NCBI RefSeq assembly: GCF_000218685.1
Contig: NW_006763290.1
Coordinates: 1,049,329-1,113,328, forward strand
DNA length: 64,000 nt
From: Serpula lacrymans var. lacrymans S7.9
Taxonomy: Eukaryota; Basidiomycota; Agaricomycetes; Boletales; Serpulaceae
Reading direction: 5' to 3'
Shown here: piece by piece, positions 32,890 through 43,502 of the stretch
Position numbering within the stretch: position 1 is the first letter of the stretch
Layout of the letters: every line of letters begins with the position of its first letter
Notes under the pieces: generated by a model
Told to the model about the DNA's origin: nothing
What the model saw: only the letters and a program-made list of their open reading frames with translations
The model's database searches: none
Position numbers and translations under genes: made by a program

Positions 32890-33566
32890 CACTAAGGAAG
32901 CAGCCAGTGACAAGGCAAGTAAAGACACATTCTGTCTGGGCTTGGAAATATATATCTGGCAGAAGGATAGGAAGTACAAAAGTAATCCTATTATATTTTA
33001 TTGATCTAGATATAGATATATAAAAGCTTTGATTGCAAGGGATGATGCAATCTTTGATACAGGTGTAAAGACTCTTTTACTGGCCAGCAGTGGTGCATCT
33101 GCACCATCAGCCGTAGGGAGACCTGCTACCAGTAAAATAAATGCTCTATTTGCACTCTTCAACGGTGTGTATCATTAATCTGCCCATATCATTTGCACAT
33201 CCTTTGTCCGTGCTTGAAATAATTTTTTTCTTTTTCTTTTGAGTCTGTTTATTATGGTTTGCTTGGGGGCTATGTGTCCCTATGTCAGACCATACTGGTG
33301 GCTCTATTGTACTGTACATGTAAACTACTATATGTTCCATTGTATGAATTGAGGTCATGTGTCAACACTGTCACCTGAATACAGATGATCTGACTCAACT
33401 AGTGAGTCACACATCGTTCCTATCACCGTAGTGACCGGGCTCAGTTTAAGTGGTAAAGGCAAGTGGGGGAAAAAGACAGTTCAAGTGTGAGTTGGAAGAG
33501 ATTAGGGGGCTACATGCACTCATTTGCTGGGTGAATAGTGCAGAAGGGACAGTGGTGGTGGTGAGA

Positions 33567-33591
33567 GGGGAGGGGAGGAAGGGGGAGGGGG
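33567..33591 (+). other. G-quadruplex-type run
   Basis: Four runs of four or five G (GGGG-A-GGGG-AGGAA-GGGGG-A-GGGGG) within 25 bp fit the standard G-quadruplex pattern. It lies in a stretch (33171-34142) without a recognisable gene. Confidence 0.55.
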
Positions 33592-34142
33592 TGAGGCATG
33601 AGTGTTGATGGAGGTTGCAAATATGATGAGAGAATTAGCGTGTTGTTGGTTGCAACAGGTTGAGTGATTGGCAAATTTTGAGCGGCAGGGACACACAACC
33701 TCGTATTACACTAAATCTCTGACATGTCAAAGACTCTACCAATTTGGGGACTCTCAGGCAGTGTCCTTGGGCTCGCGTCAAAAAACCCTGGGCCTAAGGG
33801 AAAAAATGTGGCCCTCTACCCTTTCCCCAGATTTCTATTTCTCCCCATTCCGCTGGCACAAGGTGATCCCTGTGCTTGCGAGTGGGAGGTGATGGCTGTC
33901 TTACTGTTGTGGAGTTGATGGATCTGTGTGACCTGCAAAATGAATGAGGATTCAGAGGTGAGGGTTAGTTTATATTACCTGATGTAGTTTGGAATTGTTG
34001 TCACAGGGGGAAAACCCAATTTTTTCCTTGAATCAAATACTAATCAAAGTATGTGCAAAGACAAAATATAAACACAATTTTTTCCATAGATACAATAGTA
34101 ATAAAATTTGAAACTACTGCCTGAATTTACTGAATTTATGTC

Positions 34143-34930
34143 AACATGCAACCATGAAAAATATATGGCCCCAATTTGTTTTTCTCACAATAAAATTCTA
34201 TCTATAGTATTAAGTCATTTTAATTGTTTCCAATATGTTGCTACATTTATTTTACTGAGAAAATAGTGACAAAAAAGCAAGTAAATTCAGGGTTTATCTC
34301 CTGATAACAATGTAAAGCTTCTTTTTTCTTCACAATGTTTCTTCACCCAAAATTTTGAATTTATAGCCAGAAAAAAAAACTATTACATTATCAATTTAAA
34401 ATGAAATGTAATGAGACAAAGTAGGGTCAAATGTAGATCTGTTTATCTAATAATGTTATATTGGAATCAATTTGTATTTTACCTTGCAAAATTGTTTTGA
34501 ATTTTATCAACTTGAGGACCCAATAAACATTACTGCCACATTCCAAAAGTAGTCATACTTTTTCTTCTTTTTATACACACATTGTCTGCAATATTCCTCT
34601 CAATTTTATCACCTTCTATCTTGTGTAGATATGATATTTGTATATATAATGTTTCTTGCATCTTTGAAGTTTTTTTACATATGAAACAATGATACTATGA
34701 ACAGCTTTATTTCCCAGAAAAAATGCTAGAAACATTGTGAAGAAAAAAGAAGATTTACATTGTTATCAGGAGATAAACCCTGGATTTACTTGCTTTTTTG
34801 TCACTATTTTCTCAGTAAAATAAATGTAGCAACATATTGGAAACAATTAAAATGACTTAATACTATAGATAGAATTTTATTGTGAGAAAAATAACAAATT
34901 AGGGCCATATGTTTTTCATGGTTGCATGTT
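34143..34930. mobile_element. Fold-back element with ~200-bp terminal inverted repeats
   Basis: The left arm (34143 to about 34346, starting AACATGCAACCATGAAAAA) and right arm (about 34728-34930) are inverse copies with few differences, including CTCCTGATAACAATGTAAA in the left and its inverse in the right. The 380-bp centre is AT-rich and non-coding. No target duplication was recognised. It looks like a MITE or fold-back element of unknown family. Confidence 0.8.
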
Positions 34931-35563
34931 ACCCCCTGTGTGTGTGGCTTTTATGAATTTGAGGGTGTGTGGGATGGCTTTTCGGTGGTTGAGCAGGGAG
35001 AGAGCGGGATCCTCTTCCCAGCGTTGTGGAGAGTTGGTGTCTCGCTTTGGATTGGGGATAATTCATTTGCGCAGCTTCTTTACCTTACGTTATTCACAAT
35101 ATCAATTATAGTTGAACACCAGTCTATCTTGCAAGGGAACATTAAGCTTGACCGTGCTCATACTGTAAGATTCTCTACTTTATCTTTTACAGGCCTGTAG
35201 TGTAAGCAACCTTTAGCTGTGGGTCGAAAGTCAGCCTATAAGGTGTACAACGCACATACTATAGCATGGCGGAGTGTCTGACGCTCAATTTCTTCAAACG
35301 TGGGGTGCAGTGGATCCTTTGGACGTGTAGGCTCATAATGGAAGAACACTTTGAATAAACCCAGAACCTGCGAGAATCAGGCTTCAAGATTAGTGGCAAG
35401 AACTGAATAATCATAAAATTTGTTGCGCTGGTGGTATCCCAAACAAACAGAATAAAACACCGCGATGTCACATAGCTTATAATGTATCATATGTGGGACG
35501 TTGTGATGCAACATGAACAAAGACTTCTGGATCCCGCCGCCAATGACATCACGGATGTCCAAG

Positions 35564-36062
35564 TCATTGAACGTCGACGAGAAGGTTACGCTCGAGGATA
35601 AATTTCCCTTCTTTGTATTTCTGCGATCCTTCGTATGCGCGATCCTGTTCTGATTCTCAACGTGGTGAAATCTATGGAACAGCGACAAGAATCATACGTA
35701 TTTCCATCCAAGCGTTGCACCACACTTTACGCAATAAATGTCCCGAACGGTATGTTTGCCCGTGGTCATTTGCCGGTCATTTGGCTCCCCTTCGACAATA
35801 TTTACTCTGTTCAAAGCGACATCAGTCATAAAATTCACAGTCCAATGAAAATAAGGATGTTAACACTCCATCGAAAAGATACGCCCGGCCATGCTGTCCG
35901 TTAAAGGCCTTCGAATGCATGAATATAGGCTATTCCAACGTCAAGAAATTGCAGAAAACTTACTCGAGATATCATTGAATGTATAGTGGCTAAGTGAGTC
36001 CTACAAGTTGCACAACCATAAACCCGTTCCCCAGCGAGATACCGACGATATTTCATGCCCAT
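35564..36062 (-). CDS. Yippee-like zinc-binding protein (host gene)
   Basis: Four exons read cleanly: 36062-35964, 35908-35865, 35806-35698 and 35644-35564, joined by introns of 55, 58 and 53 bp. The product is 110 residues, the usual length for the family. It has the Yippee signature: [19 protein letters not shown] in exon 1, [12 protein letters not shown] in exon 2, then [19 protein letters not shown] and ATLGWKY in exon 3, and [15 protein letters not shown] in exon 4. Two CxxC pairs (CATC near residue 17, CVKC in exon 3) form the zinc site. Yippee proteins are small, highly conserved eukaryotic proteins; fungal roles include stress and chromatin-linked processes, and some are subunits or substrates of ubiquitin ligase complexes. 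The donor of intron 2 (GTTAAC) is unusual but is the one that keeps the frame. It is the only intact gene I recognise in the window. Confidence 0.93.
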
Positions 36063-36228
36063 CTTGTTTTTATAGGTTGTTCAATTCTTAGGAACGTTTT
36101 ACAAGTAAGCCTGGGGAATTTGAAATCACTTTCGGCTCTTCCCATTCCGACTCCAAATTTCATGCAATGGCGCGCTCAAACGCCACTACAAAGCTTTCCG
36201 AAAACCTTGGTTGCATAACTTAGGGCCC

Positions 36229-36838
36229 GTTCGGCAGCCTCCGTTTCAAAACGAGAGCCGTTTGCAAACGCGCTCGCTTTGAACAACTCTCAGCGCAAAG
36301 AATATTTCTCACGCTATGTCACACTATGTTACACGCATTTCAGGATTGTGGATTAAGTAAGATAGGCGTCATCCACAACCGACGCCACGACATGACATGA
36401 CTTGGCTTGTGACCACTGGCGTGACGAGGCAAATCACCAACTTGAATTTTTATCATCTTTGCCACAAAAAATCTATCTCGTCTTACATGGCACCATTTTC
36501 CTTAGTTCTTCTTACAGTATTGTAATTGTATTTACTGAGGTTCAGCTTTTCTCTCAAACAAAAAATCCTAAATAATTCATATCAAGTGAGAAGAGATAGC
36601 AACTTTGTTTGCCGCCAAGCGTAACACTTTTCATCACATGGTCACATGATGGCATCAAAGGCCTATCTTATCTTATCAGTACTCAGTAGTGTGACAAGCT
36701 CTTTTCAAAACGAACTGTGTCGCCGAACACGTCAGCTCGTTCTGAAACGGGCCCATTTTGAAAGGGCACCGTTTTCAAATGAAATGAGACTTTCATGGCG
36801 GGCAATGTTTCAAAACGGTGGCTGCCGGATGGGCCCTA
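36229..36838. mobile_element. MITE-like element with GGGCCCGTTCGGCAGCC termini
   Basis: The left end TTAGGGCCCGTTCGGCAGCC and right end, inverted, TTAGGGCCCATCCGGCAGCC are terminal inverted repeats of about 33 bp, continuing CCGTTTCAAAAC. The centre has no coding capacity. It lies some 170 bp upstream of the Yippee start codon and may touch its promoter. A truncated second copy begins at 36917. Confidence 0.7.
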
Positions 36839-36916
36839 ACTTTTTTTCACTCAGCTGCACTCAATATATATGATTGCTCCCCTTTATCTCGCTAGGGCAC
36901 CGAAATTCCTTACCAA

Positions 36917-37065
36917 GGGCCCGTTCATTAGACTCCGTTTCAAAACGAGAGCTGCTTGCAATCACACTTGTGTTGAACAAGCTGAGAGGCAAAGAATATT
37001 TCTCATGCTATGTCACCCATGTTACACACATTCAGGATTGTAAAGTAAGTAAGATAGGCCTCATC
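36917..37065 (+). repeat. Truncated second copy of the GGGCCCGTTC element
   Basis: It starts AGGGCCCGTTCATTAGACTC and follows 36231-36370 for about 145 bp (shared CCGTTTCAAAACGAGAGC and AAGAATATTTCTCA), then ends without a right terminus. Confidence 0.65.
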
Positions 37066-37355
37066 AGGGAAGGACAAGCCATGGGCTCTGCTGCTGGCAC
37101 CTTTGTGCCAGCAGTAACTAGGCTTCGCTGTGTTGACTTTGCATGGCACGTGTCACTGAAGGCACTGATATATCCTGAGTGAATCCAAAGTGCTCCTGTA
37201 AGGGGATGAGTCAATGTGTTACAATACACAATTTTCGGACCTTTAATTTTCATTCTCCTCTTTAACGTTATACTGTAGTTTTCACACCCTGTGCCATGCG
37301 GCACTTTCCTTTTTGTTCAAACTCCTCTTTCTTGTGCTGCGCTGCCTTCCTTCAT

Positions 37356-39384
37356 ACGAGGTCCTGTGGCTCTGCCACTGGTGCAATAGTTTTGCTATAT
37401 GATAAATAATAATAATAATACTGTTAAGTGATCAAAACGTCAGTGAACTTATGCTGTCTGTAATGTATGCTAAGTCTTTGAATCCTATGATGCATGTTTG
37501 ACATGCTGTTCTGTCATTGAATGACCTTATAAGCCTGCCCTAAACTTGTGCACAGTATACTGAACTCAAGCAGATGGTTCATTGAATATTTACAGACATC
37601 AACATATATTGTAACATAAAAACTCTGTGGTATTACATTGATAGATTGATGAGAAATAAAAAAAGAGACTCCAGAAATGGTAAAGGATGATAATATGATC
37701 TGAGAACAAAACACTTTAGTCAAAAGGTTGAGAATTGGGGAAAAGTCTACTTGCCAGTCACAGATAAAGCCAGTCAGAATTTTGGGATATACCACATTGA
37801 TGGTACATCTGTCATTTAAACCACGTGGAAATAGCATTTTTATTCTCTCTACTGAAGTGCAGCAAGATAATGTAACATAAAGTTGCCTATGTGAAAACAC
37901 GTAAATCCAGCCCAACCTGCGCCACTGATTGACCTTGAGACTTGTTGATGGTCATGGCAAAGGTAACACGGACAGGGAATTGACAATGTGATAGCTTGAT
38001 GGGCAATTCTTCTGATGGAGGTTCCAATGTGAGGCATGGAATAAAAGCTATCTTCCCTGCATGTTTTCCTCCCAAGACATGGCACTTCAATACTCTTCTC
38101 TTCATCTCTATCAAAATCATGCGTGTTCCGATACAGAGTCCATTTAGGGGATCAATATTGTGGAGGAGTATAAGCAGATATCCAGCTTTAAGTTTGAGGT
38201 GCACTTCAGGAAGGCCAGATACTTGCAAGGAGTTCAATAATTCCACGAGATAATGTTCATGCCCCTCTCCAACCACTTTATCAATTGACCAAGCTACTAA
38301 CTCTTCTCCAGGGAATATTGTGAGCATTGCTGAATTAAGGTTGCTAACGACATCATTTTTTATGGAGAGGATGGTGCAGTGGAGGAAATAATAGTCACTT
38401 TGGTCTCCATTTGCAATTCCAGGATAGGTAGTGTCAACTAATGAGTCTATGGTGTTTTCTGGCATAAGGATGTTGGCGGGAAGCTCAATAGTTCCATCTC
38501 CTGCAATTCCACAACCACCACCAATATCCAGCTAGCAAAGGCTTCACTTTCTGGAGTACAGTCCAGGCACATGTTCTGTGTGAGATAGCAGACATGGATA
38601 TTTGTCCACAGTCGTGACTTTCTAAGAGAGGCAGAAATAATGTGTTACCTTGACCCTCTTGAAACAACAGGTGTTGTTTGGTGGAAGTCCCCTCCAAAGA
38701 CCATTATAATGCCTCCAAATGGAAGCTGATTATCCAAAATGTCCCACAATGTACAATTCAATGCTTCAATCCCATGATGGTGTTGCATTGGTGCTTCATC
38801 CCAGACTACAACTCCGGTACGTCTCAATACCTCATGGAGGTCAGAGTTTTTTGGAATCCTACATGTGGATGTTTCATGTACAAGAACAGGGATTCCAAAG
38901 TGTGAATAAGCTGTGCAGCCACCCTCCAAGAGCAGGGATCCAATCTCAGAGGATGCTACACATAAAGCAACATTATGATTATCTCTTGCTCAAGCAGCAG
39001 CGGCAATTGTATTACAGAGATATGTTTTTCCCTTACCTTCAGCATTGTGAATAAAGCAAGTTATTCCCCAATTATGATAGATTGACTGTATGATGGTATC
39101 AAAAGCATTCTGTTGCTCTTAACTGAGCTACTCCATACTATCTTTTGAGTAATAATAATACAGTTAAGCGATTAAATTTTATTTAGTCAGAAGTCAGTGA
39201 ACTTGTGCTGTCTGTCCTTATAAACGTGAGAATTTCAATGTGGCTACGATTTTCACTGCGTTCACTACTACTGTACTGCTGCTCCTGTGTTGCCACAAAA
39301 ACCACACAAGCAAAACTAAGCGAAATAACCAACACAACATGGCTCGCATGTGGCATTTGGGACTACCGTCCCCTTTGTTATAGA
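37356..39384 (-). mobile_element. Helitron-like element, non-autonomous
   Basis: On the minus strand the 5' end is TCTATAACAAAGGGGACGG with a GGGAC..GTCCC hairpin, preceded by A. The 3' end near 37356-37385 has a GTGGC/GCCAC hairpin, but a canonical CTRR terminus is not clear, so it may belong to a Helentron or Helitron2 type. It codes only for a Pif1-like helicase; no Rep endonuclease is present. Confidence 0.75.
37860..39120 (-). pseudogene. Pif1-like helicase part of a Helitron
   Basis: In order: an altered Walker A (FIHNAEGKGKTYLCNTI, near 39050-39005), the DEAD-box-like Walker B VVVWDEAPMQHHHG (near 38820-38780), GGDFHQTTPVV (near 38690-38660), then after a frame break MPENTIDSLVDTTYPGIANG and the helicase motif V-VI region VTFAMTINKSQGQSVAQVGL (near 37960-37900), followed by a part resembling QLYVTLSCCTS. 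It matches the Pif1 helicase half of Helitron RepHel proteins. Frameshifts near 38480-38650 and at the 3' end show it is not functional as it stands. Confidence 0.8.
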
Positions 39385-39783
39385 TTTTAGCTACAAGTAT
39401 CTTACGCAGTGGAGCTGGTCACACAGGCTGTGCCCACAACATCATCAGCCACTGCCTTCATCAACTGTATAGTATATATGTACAAACAAACCTGTAGTAG
39501 TATATATACCCCAATAGATCGAGGAGACTCCTCAGCAAGTCCTCCTGTTGTATCCTCACAACTCACTTGTTGAAACCTAAGGGGTAACCACTCCCTCATC
39601 ATTATCTCTATAGTTGGTTCTAGTTGTGTGCCAGAGTAACTAACTCTTGGTTGTTACACAATGCATCATGATACTGCGGTGGTGAAGGTCAACAAATGTA
39701 CAGAAGCAGATATAGAACAACAAAAAGACAAGTCTTGTGTATAGAGTCAATGTGTAGCTAGTATCATATTATATTACATGCAT

Positions 39784-40639
39784 TTAGGACACAAGAACTG
39801 CCTCCTCAAAAACATCCATATCTAAAACTCCATCCAAGTCAGCTTCACCAGGAGCATTGAGACTCACTGGATCATACAGCTCTGGTTCCTCATTCAAGGC
39901 TTGAAGCGAGAACCTTTCCTCCACTTCTATCCATGTTGTGCTTTCAAAATTAAAGAGTGAGCCAATTGGTATATGTACCTCACCAAATGAAATTGGCTCT
40001 TCATCTTCTGATGTGATGACAAGAACTGTAAAGTAAAAGACTCTAAAGGAATGTGTAAGTGTGAGTTTAACTGCAATAATAATGTTTACTGTACCTCAGT
40101 CTTTCTGGTAAATGACTGAGGTGTCTAAGGTAGGATGGGTGCACTTTTTTGTATCCTAGTTAGGAAACTTATGTAATCTATGTCGGAATAGTTGAATGAA
40201 AGTGACTGCAAGAATAAAGAATCTATTGTAATGTATATAATATGCCAACATCTTCATCAGCTGACAAATATTCTCAAAATCCTGAAATGATATCTTGCAT
40301 TGAATTTTCAGGCTGACTGTTAGTTTCTGACTGCAATTGGGTGGCCACAAATTCAGCAGAAGATGGTGCTGGTGTATTCTCAGTGGTGGTAGATGGGCCT
40401 GTTGTCTGCTGAGATGGATTTGGTAAAGAAACAATTTTTTGCTTTCAAAGGTTCTGTTTGACAATGCCAAGTCTGACATGCTCGTCTTGTAGGTGAAGAC
40501 AATGCTCAACAAGGTCTGTCATTGGCTTCAGACCCATACAAGAGTGAATTTGAGTGAGAATGAAGCCAAAGGCACTAAATGACCTCTCGCAGGAGGCAGA
40601 ATTAGTTGATACAGAGAGAAGATCATCAGGAAAAACCAT
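39784..40639 (-). pseudogene. hAT transposase C-terminal fragment
   Basis: The minus strand starts inside the hAT dimerisation domain: LLSVSTNSASCERSFSAFGF and LVEHCLHLQDEHVRLGI (40620-40450). A Ser/Thr/Pro-rich linker follows. The last exon (40025-39784) is clean: FGEVHIPIGSLFNFE and ALNEEPELYDPVSL, matching the acidic tail of basidiomycete hAT proteins. The whole N-terminal and catalytic part is missing; the fragment is cut by the Plavaka derivative at 40624. The CCTCAGTC hairpin (40093-40122) lies in its intron. Confidence 0.75.
40093..40122. repeat. Short hairpin ACCTCAGTC / GACTGAGGT
   Basis: Nine-base perfect arms around a 12-bp loop, the third hairpin in this window with these arms. 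Here it lies in the intron of the hAT fragment. Confidence 0.65.
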
Positions 40640-42095
40640 TTTGCTATATGGCCAAGCGTGTTTTTATGGCTTCTATGGCTTCTATGGCTTCTATGGCTTC
40701 TATGACAGCTATAGCATCACTATAATTGTCAAAATTTTTCTATAACAGATATTGTAACTGCTATGGTAGCTATAGCAGGTATAGTAGCTTTAACGGCTTA
40801 TTTTTAGCTATGGGAACTTTGTTCTGATTGTGATAAAAACACCATTATTACTCACTAAATGGTTTGGCATATATATTAGCCTGCTTATTTATGTAATGAA
40901 GGTCCATTACATATGTCCTAAATATTGTCTTTATATTTCAGCAACCACGCACTGCTACAATAGATGCTATATGTGCAATAGCAGCTATAGGAACTATAAT
41001 AGCTTATTGTTTTGTAAGAGATATTCTTCTTATGGTAATGAGAATGCTCTTATTATTCATACAATGGTTTGTTATGCAGGTAAATTAGCCTCATGGTTTC
41101 ATAAAAATCTATCACAAATATTTAATTGTACAGATACTGGAGAACACCACTGACATCACATCAAAGTTGAAGTGCCTTGCTTGACACACAAGAATGGATT
41201 TAAGCGGAGTTTGAATATGTGGCACCAAAGTGAATTTTCCAGCAGTTGAGTTTGAATGCTATAATTGAGTGTGTGAAAATAGACAGTGTCACTGTCAATA
41301 CAAGCTCTGTTTATTCTCAGCCACCATCCACATTGGCATAAGCACTATAAATGCCCCCACCATATTCAACCACCACATCACAAGTCTACCTTCAGGTAAA
41401 GTTTGTGTCCAGAATTCTTATATATGGGACTCATCAGTCCTAGCTATCCCCACTGATGTCTTTGGTCATTACAGTGATTAATTGGTAGATGTATAACCAC
41501 TTTAATTTTTTCTGAGTTGTTGGTGAATAGGCAGAGGTAAGTTCAACTATCTAATACTTGGTGGTAGTCACTTATTGGGTTATTGAAATACTTGCACAGA
41601 CTTGAAGAGCTAGCAAGCAAAGCTCACAAGCCATTCATGAAATTGTGGTTAGTAATCACATGGTAGCATTTATATAACACTACTGAGTGTATTGTACACA
41701 GTATGAATAACTTACAGTATCTGATTTAAAGGTATGGTTCCAACTTTGTTAGGATAGTTTATCATTACATGTGTCATGTAACCGTATTAGAAATATATGT
41801 TGATTTTACTGAATATGACCTCTGATTATAATACAAGTAAAAATAGTATAAATGCTCTGGAATAATATTTCATGGTAGTGATAGCTCTTATGTTCTATGG
41901 TAGCAGTTATAGTAGAGGTATAGTACATATATTACAAAAGTGCTATCATAACTTCCATAGCAAATTTTCAAAATAGTGCTGCTATATAGCGCTATATAAT
42001 AGGGACTTGTCTAGGTGTACTATAGCTACTATTTTCCCTATATAGTACTATGGTGGCTATGATAGCTATAAAAGGCAGCTAGATTTTTCCTGATG
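40624..42095. mobile_element. Deletion derivative of the cargo-bearing Plavaka element
   Basis: The left end (CATCAGGAAAAACCATTTTG) resembles 11111 onward and the right 250 bp resembles the right end at 22502, including ATAGGGACTTGTCTAG and TAGTAGCTATAGT. Inside, 40840-41160 parallels the transposase 3' end at 11870-12010, and the region near 41535-41660 parallels the end of the DUF6532 gene (RLEELASKAHKPFMKLW). So the 1,472-bp copy keeps both ends of the 11.4 kb element and has lost the middle. It has no target duplication; a hAT fragment lies on one side and a KDZ-associated gene on the other. Confidence 0.75.
40665..40703 (+). repeat. 9-bp tandem repeat (TATGGCTTC, 4.3 copies)
   Basis: Exact copies of TATGGCTTC run without interruption just inside the left end of the Plavaka derivative. 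Subterminal short repeats are often transposase-binding sites in CACTA elements, but the full-length copy at 11111 does not show this array clearly. Confidence 0.8.
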
Positions 42096-42430
42096 TGGTC
42101 TGACAGAGCCTGGGTCTCCTCTTTTGCCATACGTGATGGTTCCTGGAACTTGTACCCCGAGGGTATATACCCCTTTAACAAGTCAATATAGTAGCCCGGG
42201 CGCTCCGCAAGGCTGGTCCAAGGTATTGAAGCCTTTGTATTTCCAGTGGAAATCTGGTAATGCGTTGTCAGGAAAGACCTGATGATAATCCGTAGGTCTG
42301 AAAAGGTTGCCAGGGAAGGCGGATCCTCATCTGCAAGGATGGGATATCCATTATTGTCAAATAGAAGCTTGATCTTTTTTGGCTGCTTGCTTGGTAGGTT
42401 CTCCTTTGGCACAGACCCATCTACATCAGC
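42096..42430 (-). pseudogene. KDZ-associated protein fragment
   Basis: The frame reads SKQPKKIKLLFDNNGYPILA, SDLRIIIRSFLTTHYQIS, SIPWTSLAERPGYYI and GYKFQEPSRMAKEETQ. It resembles small proteins often encoded next to KDZ transposases in agaricomycetes (PWxxL, YLP/GYIP and DPSRM-type motifs), whose function is unknown. It points away from the KDZ transposase at 43503, so the two would share an upstream region. It is cut at 42095 by the Plavaka derivative. Confidence 0.5.
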
Positions 42431-43502
42431 TACATATAGTTCAGTACTCTGTGATGTTTAATAATTAAGCTAGAAACTTACCAAGCTGATTTTATGCATA
42501 CTTGCCCCAAGCCTCCCATATCTTTACATTTTGCTAGTTGGGTTGTACCTTGCTAAAAAGCTCAAACCCGGCTTTGTCATTTTGCTCATGGCTGCAATTA
42601 AAGTGATCCATTTTAGTAACCACACACCTAGTTTGAGACCTGGGGTCCATAGACTACTTACAAGGCAAGAACACGCAAATGGTTCCATTTGTATCTCTAT
42701 GGGCGGTGAGCACAAAACTCAACATTCCCAGATCCTGGGTTGCTTGCATCTGGAAGTCCTTCTTTACTTTCCTACCCTTAATTTCAGCAGCTCTGGTTAT
42801 CTTGAGTCACTATTTGTCCCGGGTGAGTAAAGGACATCATACTCACTTTTGTCTCACTTCCTCTGATGGCCCATCAATATATCACTCCTCACACTTCTCT
42901 GTGAGTTCAGCTAGCTCCTCCTTGCTGAGCTAAGTCAACATCGCCTTCAGGACACTCTGCAGTTTACCATAACCTGAATGCCCCGGCTTGACTCTGTAGA
43001 GGTCCCACATCCTCTTTTTCACCTCTTTTTTCTTCACTAAGTTGAGCACTTGGTTCAGGCTCCATATCAATCACTGCCTTTTATCATAAATATCTTGTAT
43101 GAGCATTTTCAAACTGGTGTCTGGTTTAACAACATGATCTCTTCTCTGCAGAATTATTTAGCATGGGCCGCAGCTCCTCCCAATGTTTGGCTCCAGTGTT
43201 ACAAAGAGTAGATTGAAAGGAGTTTAAAACAAGCAAAGGTGTGCGTACAAAACAAATAAGTGTGAAAGACCACATAGCCTGATCAACTTTGTCAACACCC
43301 CATCAAACTCCTCATAAACATGATATGTTCCCCATCCAAGACACTGACTATCCTATCCTTGAGCCATTGGTTATACCTCCAAGGAAGGCAAGTCCACTAG
43401 GTAAGCACATCCACCATTATTTGTCTGATATTGGTTTAGTCACAAAATGATTACATGAGATAATGGCTGAATCATTGTTTAGAGTATCTTTAAATCCTCA
43501 TG
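42431..43502. other. Region between the KDZ genes
   Basis: The part from about 43080 on is shared with 7880-8581 (other strand) and leads into the KDZ transposase. The rest holds no frame I can support, although 42500-42840 has decayed coding-like pieces on the minus strand. Confidence 0.4.

Larger units (their letters stand above)
30929..33170 (+). pseudogene. Unidentified multi-exon gene split by two insertions
   Basis: Short coding-like pieces lie on the plus strand with intron-like GTAAGC..CAG joints: EQWVTPW near 31305-31330, WWLCFMQNNGYLAALDETGF (near 31330-31390), DYPDTTGPTCNATVQENQCK (31515-31575), VIDLSDTKIGSDTDNSDGDE (32153-32210) and FCLGLEIYIWQKDRKYK (32930-32980). A solo LTR (31734-32149) and a CATCAGG element (32277-32889) interrupt it. 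I do not recognise the family; the acidic stretch and position suggest transposon cargo rather than a host gene. Confidence 0.35.
37217..39658 (+). repeat. Solo LTR (family L) split by a Helitron
   Basis: The left part 37217 to about 37355 and right part about 39385-39658 together make one family L LTR. The duplication CAATG (37212-37216 and 39659-39663) brackets the whole, proving that the two parts were a single solo LTR before the Helitron at 37356-39384 entered. Confidence 0.9.

Noticed and set aside
32274..32892. Target duplication around the CATCAGG element
   Set aside because: No 2- to 9-bp match was found next to the inverted ends.
33668..33918. Two overlapping plus-strand frames
   Set aside because: Short, low-complexity in part and without similarity; not called.
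35377..35688. A 103-codon minus-strand frame overlapping the Yippee gene
   Set aside because: It is a shifted frame over Yippee exon 4, an intron and the 3' flank; the Yippee frame has clear family motifs.
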